Below are positions 6,534-12,366 of a stretch of DNA of 12,366 nucleotides, in pieces. Each line of letters opens with the position of its first letter. Within the stretch, counting starts at the first letter, position 1. The stretch is taken from contig UQPY01000060.1 in NCBI GenBank assembly GCA_900542965.1, positions 1-12,366 on the forward strand, given 5' to 3'. The notes beneath the pieces were generated by a model, which worked only from the letters and a program-made list of their open reading frames with translations, searched no databases and was not told the DNA's origin. The DNA comes from an uncultured Collinsella sp. Its GTDB lineage: Bacteria > Actinomycetota > Coriobacteriia > Coriobacteriales > Coriobacteriaceae. The position numbers were made by a program, and so were the translations under genes.

Positions 6534-6573
6534 GGGGCTCCGCACGTATCTGTACGGAGCCCCTTTCTTTTTT
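6534..6573 (+). terminator. Rho-independent terminator after alcohol dehydrogenase
   Basis: A perfect 9-bp GC-rich stem (GGGGCTCCG 6534-6542 with CGGAGCCCC 6555-6563) is followed by TTTCTTTTTT. It lies 22 bases past the stop codon and only 16 bases before the next start codon. That leaves no room for a separate promoter downstream of it. Confidence 0.92.
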
Positions 6574-6589
6574 AGAGAATGGGATAGTT

Positions 6590-7690
6590 ATGGCTGCAAT
6601 TTTCAATAGCCCCAGCAAGTACATCCAGGGTCCGGACGAGCTCGCCAAGCTCGGCTCCTATGTCGAGCCGCTCGGCGCTAAGGCCCTCGTCATCGTGACG
6701 CCTTCGGGCAAGAAGCGCGTCGGTGCCAAGATCGAGGGCGGCTTTGCCGAGGCTAAGGCCGAGCTGCTGTTTGAGGACTTTAACGGCGAGTGCTCCAAGG
6801 GCGAGGTCGATCGCCTGGTTGCGCTCGCTCGCGACAACGGTTGCGACATCATCGTCGGCGTCGGTGGCGGCAAGATCCTTGACACCGCGAAGGCCGTCGC
6901 CTACTACCTGGAGTCCCCGGTCATCATTTGCCCCACCATTGCTTCGACCGATGCCCCGTGCTCGGCGCTTTCGGTGCTTTATACCGATGACGGCCAGTTC
7001 GACAAGTATCTCTTCCTTAAGGCAAACCCCAATATCGTCCTTATGGATACGACGGTTATCGCGGCGAGCCCGGTGCGCCTGACGGTTTCCGGTATGGGCG
7101 ATGCGCTCGCAACCTACTTTGAGGCCCGGGCGACGCATGATGCCGACGGTGGCACTTGCGCCGGTGGCAAGGGCGGAATGGCCGGCCTGGCGCTCGCCAA
7201 GCTCTGCTATGAGACGCTTATGGCCGATGGCGTCAAGGCCAAGGTCGCGCTGGAGAAGGGTGCGCTCACGCCTGCCGTCGAGCATATCATCGAGGCCAAT
7301 ACGCTGCTTTCGGGCATTGGCTTTGAGAGCTCGGGCCTTGCTGCTGCTCATGCCATCCACAATGGCCTGACGATGCTGCCCGAGTGCCACGGCATGTATC
7401 ACGGCGAGAAGGTCGCCTTTGGCACCATCGTCCAGCTGGTACTCGAGGATGCTCCGACTGAGAAACTCGAGGAAGTCTTGGGCTTCTGCATTGAGCTGGG
7501 CCTGCCGGTCACGATGAAGGAACTTGGCGTTGCCGAGCTTACACGCGAGCAGGCCATGATTGTTGCCGAGGCCGCCTGCGCGCCCGATGACACTATGTGC
7601 AATATGCCGTTTGAGGTGACGCCCGAGATGGTCGCAAACGCCATCCTGGGTGCCGACGCGCTGGGCCACTACTATCTCATGGATGAGTAA
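6590..7690 (+). CDS. gldA: Glycerol dehydrogenase (GldA family)
   Basis: 366 residues, essentially the length of E. coli GldA (367). The enzyme oxidises glycerol to dihydroxyacetone with NAD+ in the cytoplasm, and can run in reverse on dihydroxyacetone or other small ketols. The NAD-binding motif GVGGGKILDTAKA is at 90-102. The substrate-loop motif PTIASTDAPCSALSV is at 115-129, with D121. Zinc ligands D171 (GMGDALATYFEAR), H254 (AAHAIHNGL) and H271 (YHGEKVAFG) fall at the same residue numbers as in the E. coli enzyme. The start ATG has only a weak GGGATAG upstream. It begins 16 bases after a strong terminator, so expression would need readthrough or a promoter inside or before that hairpin. 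A paralogue follows. No dihydroxyacetone kinase is in the window. Confidence 0.93.
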   Translation: MAAIFNSPSKYIQGPDELAKLGSYVEPLGAKALVIVTPSGKKRVGAKIEGGFAEAKAELLFEDFNGECSKGEVDRLVALARDNGCDIIVGVGGGKILDTAKAVAYYLESPVIICPTIASTDAPCSALSVLYTDDGQFDKYLFLKANPNIVLMDTTVIAASPVRLTVSGMGDALATYFEARATHDADGGTCAGGKGGMAGLALAKLCYETLMADGVKAKVALEKGALTPAVEHIIEANTLLSGIGFESSGLAAAHAIHNGLTMLPECHGMYHGEKVAFGTIVQLVLEDAPTEKLEEVLGFCIELGLPVTMKELGVAELTREQAMIVAEAACAPDDTMCNMPFEVTPEMVANAILGADALGHYYLMDE

Positions 7691-7704
7691 ATCAAGCTAA
7701 GGAA

Positions 7705-7738
7705 GGGGCAAAGCCAGCAGATGGCTTTGCCCCTTTTT
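7705..7738 (+). terminator. Rho-independent terminator after gldA
   Basis: A perfect 12-bp stem (GGGGCAAAGCCA 7705-7716 with TGGCTTTGCCCC 7722-7733) closes a GCAGA loop and is followed by five T's. It lies 14 bases past the gldA stop codon and should end most gldA transcripts. Confidence 0.93.
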
Positions 7739-7742
7739 GCTA

Positions 7743-7773
7743 TGGTGCAAAGGGGGCAGGTTAGTTTGCACCA
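7743..7773. promoter_or_regulatory. Inverted repeat TGGTGCAAA/TTTGCACCA
   Basis: A perfect 9-bp inverted repeat (7743-7751 and 7765-7773) with a 13-base spacer lies just after the gldA terminator and 42 bases before the next start codon. There is no T-tract, so it is not a terminator. It could be an operator or a leader hairpin for the divergent gldA-like gene. The right arm word recurs once at 4887-4895. Confidence 0.35.
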
Positions 7774-7815
7774 ATCGTTGTTTGATGAAGGGCGGATTCT
7801 CGTACGGCGCTTCCC

Positions 7816-8871
7816 ATGGTTTATGGCGGTCCCGGCCGGTATGTTCAGGGGCCGGGCGAACTTTCGCGTCAGGGCAGGTATTTGTCATGGTTGGGCTGCG
7901 CTGCCTATGTCTTGTTTGACCAGGGCACCGAGGATCGGCTGTGCAGGCAGATCGTCGATGGATTTCTGGATGAAAATCTAAGCGAGCCGTTCTTTAAGAT
8001 TTATGACGGTCCGTGTACGGAAGAGGCCGTTGTAAAAATGGCTAAGGAAGCCCAGGCTGAGTATTGCGACATGGTGGTGGGTATTGGCGGTGGCAAGATG
8101 CTCGATATCGCAAAGGCCGTTGCGTTTTATGCCGAGCTGCCGTTGTGCGTATGCCCCACGGCGGCCTCGATGGATGGTCCGTGCAGCGCGATTTCGGTGC
8201 TGTATCACGAGGATGGGTCGTTCGACCGCTACCTGATGCTCGAGAAGAATCCAGACCTGGTCGTGGTCGATACCAACGTGGTCGCGGCTGCCCCACTGCG
8301 TATGACGGTTGCTGGTATGGGCGATGCGCTGGCAACGTATTTCGAGGCGCGTTCGTGTGCCGCGGCGCACGGCACCAACGAACACGGCGGCGCGCCGGGG
8401 CACTTGGCTCTGGTTGCGGCTCGCGCCTGCTACGACACGCTCATCGAGTGCGGTGTGGCTGCTAAGCGCGACCTCAAGAAGGGTCGTACATCACCGGCGG
8501 TTGAGCGCCTGATCGAGTGCAATATTCTGCTCTCGGGCGTCGGTTTTGAGAGCGGTGGCTTGGCGTTGGCGCACGCCATCGCCAACGGTCTGACGATTCT
8601 GCCCGAGTGCAAGGCCATGCATGGCGAGGCCGTGGCATTTGGGCTGGTGGTGCAGCTGCGCCTGGAGCGCGCGCCCGAGCTTGATCAGGTGCTCGAGTTT
8701 TGCCAGCGCGTTGGTCTGCCGACGACGCTCGCGGAGCTGGGCCTTGGCGAGATTTCCGATACCGATTTGCGGGATGTTGCAAATGCGGTCTTTAGAAACG
8801 AGCGTAACATGGCCAACGAGCAGGCCAAGGTGACCAAACAAAAGCTCGTGCAGCTCATGTGCGAGGCATAG
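7816..8871 (+). CDS. Divergent GldA-like polyol dehydrogenase
   Basis: 351 residues. A second member of the glycerol dehydrogenase family, clearly related to its upstream neighbour along the full length. NAD-binding GIGGGKMLDIAKA (89-101) is intact, and so are metal ligands D170 (GMGDALATYFEAR), H253 (LALAHAIANG) and H269 (MHGEAVAFG). The substrate-loop motif is changed from IASTDAPCSA to AASMDGPCSA (116-125); SMDG is a wording I associate with AraM-type glycerol-1-phosphate dehydrogenases. The second histidine of HAIHNG is alanine here. Substrate specificity is therefore probably different, while the redox chemistry should persist. A TGA in frame at 7786 and no other start codon make 7816 the only possible start, yet no Shine-Dalgarno sequence lies at a normal distance (AGGGCGG is about 20 bases away). 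Weak translation or a structured start region is likely. Confidence 0.87.
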   Translation: MVYGGPGRYVQGPGELSRQGRYLSWLGCAAYVLFDQGTEDRLCRQIVDGFLDENLSEPFFKIYDGPCTEEAVVKMAKEAQAEYCDMVVGIGGGKMLDIAKAVAFYAELPLCVCPTAASMDGPCSAISVLYHEDGSFDRYLMLEKNPDLVVVDTNVVAAAPLRMTVAGMGDALATYFEARSCAAAHGTNEHGGAPGHLALVAARACYDTLIECGVAAKRDLKKGRTSPAVERLIECNILLSGVGFESGGLALAHAIANGLTILPECKAMHGEAVAFGLVVQLRLERAPELDQVLEFCQRVGLPTTLAELGLGEISDTDLRDVANAVFRNERNMANEQAKVTKQKLVQLMCEA

Positions 8872-8951
8872 TCTGGCGCTTGATTGACCTTGTGCGATCG
8901 AGGCGGCGATAGGCCATGGGCTATTTGCCGCAAAGATGCTCCGCGTGTAAT

Positions 8952-8982
8952 TTGCCCGAGGCGTGGGCCGATAGCGTATCAT
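8952..8982 (+). promoter_or_regulatory. Possible promoter for the 4Fe-4S protein
   Basis: TTGCCC (8952-8957) and TATCAT (8977-8982) resemble -35 and -10 boxes, separated by a long 19-base spacer, 40 bases before the ATG at 9023. The about 150 bp between the two genes contains no clear terminator, so this promoter would make the iron-sulfur gene a separate unit. The evidence is weak. Confidence 0.3.
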
Positions 8983-9022
8983 TATCTCTTGCTTGTTTGC
9001 ACTGCTCAGGGAGGGGCCGCGC

Positions 9023-10276
9023 ATGGCGCAGGAACACGATCTGTTTGATGACATTATCGAGATCAGCAAGGGTTTCGACTTTCTTAAAAACCCGCTTGGC
9101 GGTGTGACCGATGCACTCGATCCGTCGGCGCCGCAGTGGAATCCTGCCGACTATAAGGAGCGTCCGCGCGGCAACACCATTCCGTGCCTGGCCTGCAAAA
9201 ACGAAAAGAGCGGCTGCACCGCGTGCATGGACGTGTGCCCGGTGAATGCCATTGAGATCGAGGAAGATGCTATCGAGATTCTCGACAGCTGCCGTAAGTG
9301 CGGCCTGTGCGCCGCTGCTTGCCCGACGGAGGCGATCATCTCTCCGCGCCTTGCACCCAAAAACGTCTACGACGACATTGTCTCGGCGGCTACGAGCCAC
9401 GAGACCGCCTACGTTACCTGCACGCGTGCCCTTAAGCGCATGCCGCGCGAGAACGAGGTTGTTGTCGCCTGTGTGGGCGATATTACGGCCGAGACCTGGT
9501 TCTCGGTGCTGGCCGACTATCCCAACGTGAGCGTCTACCTGCCGCTGGGCGTGTGCGATAAATGCCGCAACACCGGTGGCGAGGATATTCTGGGCGAGGC
9601 GATTGCGAAGGCCGAGGAGTGGTCTGGCACGGGTATGGGCCTGGAAGTCGACCCCAAGAGCCTCAAATGCCATAAGCGTCGCGAGTACGAGCGCAAGGAG
9701 TACATGGAAAAGATCGCCCGCACCACGGGTCTGACCGTGACCAAGCTCAACCCGGCAACGGCGGCGCTGGCCTCGGTGACGCAGAAGCTCAAAGCCCACC
9801 GCCACCAGATTACCCAGCTCGAGCGTACGCTCAACACCATGTGCGGCACCACGACGACCAAGCGTCGCCGTACGCTCACGCACGGTCGCCAGCTGGTGCT
9901 CTCAACACTGCAGAACCATCCCGAGCTTGCCCAGAACATGCAGGTGAGCACGCCGGAGTGCGATTTTGACAAGTGCACGTCGTGCGGCGAGTGCGTCAAT
10001 GTATGTCCCACGTTCGCCTGCGATTTGGTGGGAAGCGGCCGCTTTGCGTTGGAGTCCACGTATTGTTTGGGCTGCGGTGCCTGCGTCAAGGTGTGCCCCG
10101 AGCATGCGCTCAAGTTAGTTGAGCACGACGCGTCCAATCTGGTCGTCGTCGATCCCGAAGCCGAGGAAAAGGCCGCCCAGAAGGCTAAGGCCCACGAAGA
10201 AGCCCAGAAGGTCAAGGCCGAGGCAAAGGCCAAGCTTGACAAGATGCTCGACCAGGTGGAAAAGCTCGCGGACTAG
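9023..10276 (+). CDS. Protein with two pairs of [4Fe-4S] motifs, electron carrier
   Basis: 417 residues from the ATG at 9023, preceded by AGGGAGG; an upstream in-frame ATG at 8993 lacks this site. Four ferredoxin-type cysteine clusters occur as two pairs. The first pair is C58/C65/C68/C72-P (with an extra C55 and an irregular first spacing) and C90-x2-C93-x2-C96-x3-C100-P. The second pair is C318-x2-C321-x2-C324-x3-C328-P and C348-x2-C351-x2-C354-x3-C358-P. Between them lie about 215 residues with further cysteines, notably GVCDKC (C178, C181) and C133, C150, C216 and C274. The C-terminal 40 residues are Ala/Lys/Glu-rich and probably form a coiled helix. There is no signal peptide, so it probably acts in the cytoplasm in electron transfer. 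The partner enzyme is not evident from the neighbours and the middle domain is unfamiliar to me. Confidence 0.85.
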   Translation: MAQEHDLFDDIIEISKGFDFLKNPLGGVTDALDPSAPQWNPADYKERPRGNTIPCLACKNEKSGCTACMDVCPVNAIEIEEDAIEILDSCRKCGLCAAACPTEAIISPRLAPKNVYDDIVSAATSHETAYVTCTRALKRMPRENEVVVACVGDITAETWFSVLADYPNVSVYLPLGVCDKCRNTGGEDILGEAIAKAEEWSGTGMGLEVDPKSLKCHKRREYERKEYMEKIARTTGLTVTKLNPATAALASVTQKLKAHRHQITQLERTLNTMCGTTTTKRRRTLTHGRQLVLSTLQNHPELAQNMQVSTPECDFDKCTSCGECVNVCPTFACDLVGSGRFALESTYCLGCGACVKVCPEHALKLVEHDASNLVVVDPEAEEKAAQKAKAHEEAQKVKAEAKAKLDKMLDQVEKLAD

Positions 10277-10347
10277 TCAGCGACCTCTATCTCTGCTTCA
10301 TTCGTGCCGCCGTGGCGTCCGGGTTCGCCCAGATGCTGCGGCGGCGC

Positions 10348-10353
10348 TATACT
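10348..10353 (+). promoter_or_regulatory. Possible -10 box for ychF
   Basis: TATACT at 10348-10353 is a good -10 element 37 bases before the GTG start. The -35 position reads TTCGCC at an 18-base spacing, a weak match. It would give ychF its own promoter after the iron-sulfur gene ends at 10276. Confidence 0.4.
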
Positions 10354-10390
10354 TATGCAGTTTGAAATGCTTGTACCAAAAGGAGCTGTC

Positions 10391-11467
10391 GTGTCCCTTT
10401 CCATCGGTATCGTGGGCCTGCCCAACGTAGGCAAGTCGACGCTGTTCACCGCGCTTACCAAAAAGACCGGCCTTGCCGCCAATTACCCGTTCGCCACGAT
10501 TGACCCCAACGTGGGTATCGTCGACGTGCCCGATAGCCGCTTGCAAAAGCTCGCCGACATCGTTAACCCGGGTCGCATCGTGCCGGCGACGGTCGAGTTC
10601 GTCGACATCGCAGGTCTGGTGAAGGGCGCCAACGAGGGCGAGGGTCTGGGTAACCAGTTCCTGGCCAACATTCGCGAGACCGACGCCATCTGCGAGGTCG
10701 TGCGCTACTTTAAGGACCCCAACGTTATGCGCGAGGTGGGCCGCACGGGCGAGTTCGTCGATCCCGCCGGCGATGCCGACACTATCATGACCGAGCTCAT
10801 CCTGGCCGACATGGGCACGCTTGAGAAGCAGCTGCCCAAGCTCGAGAAGGAGGCCAAGCGCGACAAGGAGCTCATGCCCAAGTTCGAGGTCGCCAAGCGC
10901 CTGCTTGCCTGGCTCAACGAGGGCAAGCGCGCTGCGTCTATGGAGATGACCGACGAGGAGCGCGCCGCTGCCAAGGGCCTGTTCCTGCTCACTATGAAGC
11001 CCATCCTGTATGTGGCCAACGTGGACGAGGATATGCTCAACGACGATCTGGCGCCCATCGATGGTGTTAAGCCGCTGCCCATCTGCGCCAAAATCGAGGC
11101 TGAGCTTTCCGAGCTCGATCCCGAGGACGCCGCCGACTACCTGGAGAGCCTGGGCTTGGAGCAGCCCGGCCTGGACGTGCTCGCGCAGGCGGCCTATAAG
11201 CTGCTCGGTCTGCAGTCGTTCTTTACGGCCGGCGAGATGGAGGTCAAGGCCTGGACGGTGCGTCAGGGTGCGACCGCCCCGCAGGCTGCCGGCGTGATCC
11301 ACACCGACTTTGAGCGTGGCTTTATTAAGGCCGAGGTCATTGGCTATGACGACTACATCGAGCTCGGCGGCGAGCAGGGCGCCAAGGCCGCTGGCAAGCT
11401 GCGCATCGAGGGCAAAGAGTACATCATGGCCGATGGCGACGTTGTGCACTTCCGCTTTAACGTGTAA
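10391..11467 (+). CDS. ychF: Ribosome-binding ATPase YchF (Obg/OLA1 family)
   Basis: 358 residues, close to the family's usual 363. YchF is a universal TRAFAC-class P-loop nucleotidase that prefers ATP, binds ribosomes and is linked to translation quality and stress responses. The Walker A motif GLPNVGKST spans 9-17, DIAGLVKGA 72-80 is the G3 region, and the N-x-x-E variant of G4 (NVDE) explains the ATP preference known for the family. The C-terminal TGS domain ends in the typical DGDVVHFRFNV. The start is a GTG at 10391 with AAAGGAG seven bases upstream; it opens SLSIGIVGLP exactly where homologues begin, so an upstream in-frame ATG is rejected. A small membrane-protein gene follows 11 bases later, probably cotranscribed. 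Confidence 0.97.
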   Translation: MSLSIGIVGLPNVGKSTLFTALTKKTGLAANYPFATIDPNVGIVDVPDSRLQKLADIVNPGRIVPATVEFVDIAGLVKGANEGEGLGNQFLANIRETDAICEVVRYFKDPNVMREVGRTGEFVDPAGDADTIMTELILADMGTLEKQLPKLEKEAKRDKELMPKFEVAKRLLAWLNEGKRAASMEMTDEERAAAKGLFLLTMKPILYVANVDEDMLNDDLAPIDGVKPLPICAKIEAELSELDPEDAADYLESLGLEQPGLDVLAQAAYKLLGLQSFFTAGEMEVKAWTVRQGATAPQAAGVIHTDFERGFIKAEVIGYDDYIELGGEQGAKAAGKLRIEGKEYIMADGDVVHFRFNV

Positions 11468-11478
11468 GGACGACGCAT

Positions 11479-11862
11479 ATGTTCAAATATGGCAAAAAGG
11501 CCGGCTACATGGGCATCGCGCTGCTGGTGCTTGCAGTGCTTCCGCTCGTGGTTGCGGCGTGCGTTCTTCCCAACATTGGACCCGAGGTGGCAACGAAGTT
11601 TAACGCCGCCGGCGAGGCAACGCGCTGGGGCAAGAGCTACGAGCTGCTGGCGTTGCCGGTGCTCAATCTGCTTCTCGGCGTGGCGACGTACTTTACCGCC
11701 GGTCGTCAGGCTAAGAACAACGACGACTCTGCGGTGATGGCGCGACTAACGTGTGAGCGTTATCTGCGCAACGGCTGCATCACGGGTGTGTTCCTCAATG
11801 TGATTAACGTCTACTTTATGTATTCGGCAATTACCGGCACGGGCTTTGGGCTGGGATTCTAG
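11479..11862 (+). CDS. Small DUF1648-type membrane protein
   Basis: 127 residues with three hydrophobic segments at about 10-30, 54-73 and 99-119. The segment after the first helix, PNIGPEVATKFNAAGEATRW, fits the DUF1648 pattern (proline, then HFNAxGExxxW-like), as found in SdpI-type immunity proteins and other small membrane proteins. An AAGGA eight bases before the ATG supports the start. It lies 11 bp downstream of ychF, so it is likely cotranscribed, although no functional link is known. SdpI proteins are usually longer and have more helices, so an immunity role cannot be claimed. The convergent gene on the other strand ends only 9 bases away and no terminator is visible between them. Confidence 0.8.
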   Translation: MFKYGKKAGYMGIALLVLAVLPLVVAACVLPNIGPEVATKFNAAGEATRWGKSYELLALPVLNLLLGVATYFTAGRQAKNNDDSAVMARLTCERYLRNGCITGVFLNVINVYFMYSAITGTGFGLGF

Positions 11863-11871
11863 CTTGTTCCT

Positions 11872-12261
11872 TTAGGCAACGAGCCTGCAAGCATATTCGA
11901 TGGCTGCTGCGAGGCCGCCGCTCGATCGTGGTTGAAAGACCACATCGGCGGCGGCCTCGTTTTCGTATCCCGCGCCGCGCAGCGTGAGGGCAACGACGCT
12001 CTCTAGCAGCAAGGGAAGGCCGCGCTGCGTGGTGGCGATAGCGGCGGCCTCGTCGAGTGCGCAGTCGTGCTGTTGGCAGAGGGCCGCAAGCTCGCCCTGC
12101 TTTGGGTTGGGGAGTAGCGCTGCGTCGACGCGACTCGATAACAGCGTGAAGGTCGTGCGCTCGTCGGGCGTGAGCTGGTCGGCCTCGATAACGACAAGAG
12201 CAATCGGCGTGTTGCGCCGGCGGCAGTCTGTGCGCCGTACGTAAATCGATGAACCCGGCAT
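11872..12261 (-). CDS. Shortened KdsC-like HAD protein lacking catalytic acids
   Basis: 129 residues. The start is supported by ACAGGAG six bases before the ATG at 12261. By eye its layout matches KdsC-type HAD phosphatases. IALVVIEADQLTPD (20-33) sits where the family has a DxDG-x-LTDG nucleophile motif. VDAALLPNPKQGELAAL (45-61) matches the K-x-x-L region. IATTQRGLPLL (75-85) sits where IGDDxxDLPvm is expected, and ENEAAADVVFQPRSSGGLAAAIEYA (100-124) resembles the conserved C-terminal tail. The nucleophile Asp is Glu (E26) and the late metal-binding GDD acids are missing. About 40-50 residues between these regions are absent compared with the usual 170-190. It is therefore probably not a phosphatase. 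A regulatory or decaying remnant is possible. The family assignment is inference from memory. Confidence 0.6.
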   Translation of the reverse strand: MPGSSIYVRRTDCRRRNTPIALVVIEADQLTPDERTTFTLLSSRVDAALLPNPKQGELAALCQQHDCALDEAAAIATTQRGLPLLLESVVALTLRGAGYENEAAADVVFQPRSSGGLAAAIEYACRLVA

Positions 12262-12283
12262 AGAAAACTCCTGTGTATTCGTT

Positions 12284-12309
12284 AAAACGTAAACTATAGT
12301 TTACGTTTT
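12284..12309. promoter_or_regulatory. Perfect 26-bp palindrome, probable operator
   Basis: The 26 bases at 12284-12309 are perfectly self-complementary around the centre 12296/12297: AAAACGTAAACTA plus its reverse complement. The centre contains TATAGT, a -10-like hexamer, on both strands. It lies 23 bases upstream of the KdsC-like gene's start codon. An AT-rich symmetrical site overlapping a -10 box is typical of a dimeric repressor operator. I do not recognise which regulator family it belongs to. Confidence 0.6.
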
Positions 12310-12327
12310 TGTTCAAGACTTTAGTCT

Positions 12328-12348
12328 GCTGGCCGCGCAGCGGCCAGC
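12328..12348. repeat. GC-rich hairpin near the right edge
   Basis: A perfect 9-bp stem (GCTGGCCGC 12328-12336 with GCGGCCAGC 12340-12348) with a 3-base loop, next to a smaller AGACT/AGTCT hairpin (12317-12326). On the plus strand it is followed by only TTTAAA and on the minus strand by no T-run. It could be a weak terminator for a gene outside the window, but direction and function are undecided. Confidence 0.35.
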
Positions 12349-12366
12349 TTTAAACCACCCGCTACG

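Noticed and set aside
10304..11467. Longer YchF starting at an upstream ATG (387 aa)
   Set aside because: The extra 29 residues do not belong to the family and cross the promoter and ribosome binding site. The GTG at 10391 aligns with the family start.
11831..12316. 161-residue minus-strand frame overlapping the KdsC-like gene
   Set aside because: It is Arg-rich, its start lies upstream of the 26-bp palindrome, which it would read through, and it lacks a ribosome binding site. The 129-residue frame has a good one and a recognisable pattern.
1..12366. CRISPR arrays, insertion sequences, defence systems, rRNA genes
   Set aside because: No regularly spaced repeats, transposase or integrase motifs, Cas, restriction or toxin-antitoxin signatures, or rRNA sequence were seen on either strand.

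Overview
The window is a GC-rich chromosomal segment from what looks like a Gram-positive gut actinobacterium of the Coriobacteriia. A Collinsella-like genome is my best guess. That rests on the combination of MurT/GatD-type lipid II amidation, fermentative iron- and zinc-dependent alcohol/polyol dehydrogenases, ferredoxin-like proteins and overall codon style; no rRNA or other marker is present to prove it. The layout is mostly housekeeping plus anaerobic fermentation, with no complete mobile element and no CRISPR array.

Left edge (1-445): a minus-strand tRNA-Glu(UUC) with its own extended -10 promoter and terminator. About 190 bp further along in its direction of transcription lies a second copy of only its 3' end, joined to about 100 bp of foldable GC-rich DNA and an oppositely oriented orphan tRNA T-arm, then another strong terminator. 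A REP-like hairpin separates this from the next gene.

Minus-strand operon (4787 down to 445): two tandem helical-repeat proteins of unknown function that look like ancient paralogues of one another, joined by a 1-base stop/start overlap, followed by a single-chain MurT-GatD fusion. In well-studied Gram-positives, MurT and GatD are separate subunits of the enzyme that amidates D-glutamate in lipid II.

Divergent control region (about 4788-5287): no convincing gene. It holds the minus-strand promoter region, two AAACGTTT palindromic cores, a -10-like box and a leader with three consecutive hairpins in front of the plus-strand dehydrogenase.

Plus-strand dehydrogenase cluster (5288-8871): an iron-containing, butanol-dehydrogenase-type alcohol dehydrogenase, then a canonical GldA-type glycerol dehydrogenase, then a divergent GldA paralogue with an altered substrate-loop motif. 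Strong intrinsic terminators separate the three, so they are probably expressed as separate or attenuated units rather than one simple operon. They suggest NAD(P)H disposal and polyol use in a fermenter.

Right part (9023-12366): a protein with two pairs of [4Fe-4S] motifs, the universal GTPase/ATPase YchF (GTG start), a small DUF1648-type membrane protein 11 bp behind it, and a convergent minus-strand gene for a shortened KdsC-like HAD protein that appears to have lost its catalytic aspartates. Upstream of that last gene is a perfect 26-bp palindrome, probably an operator.
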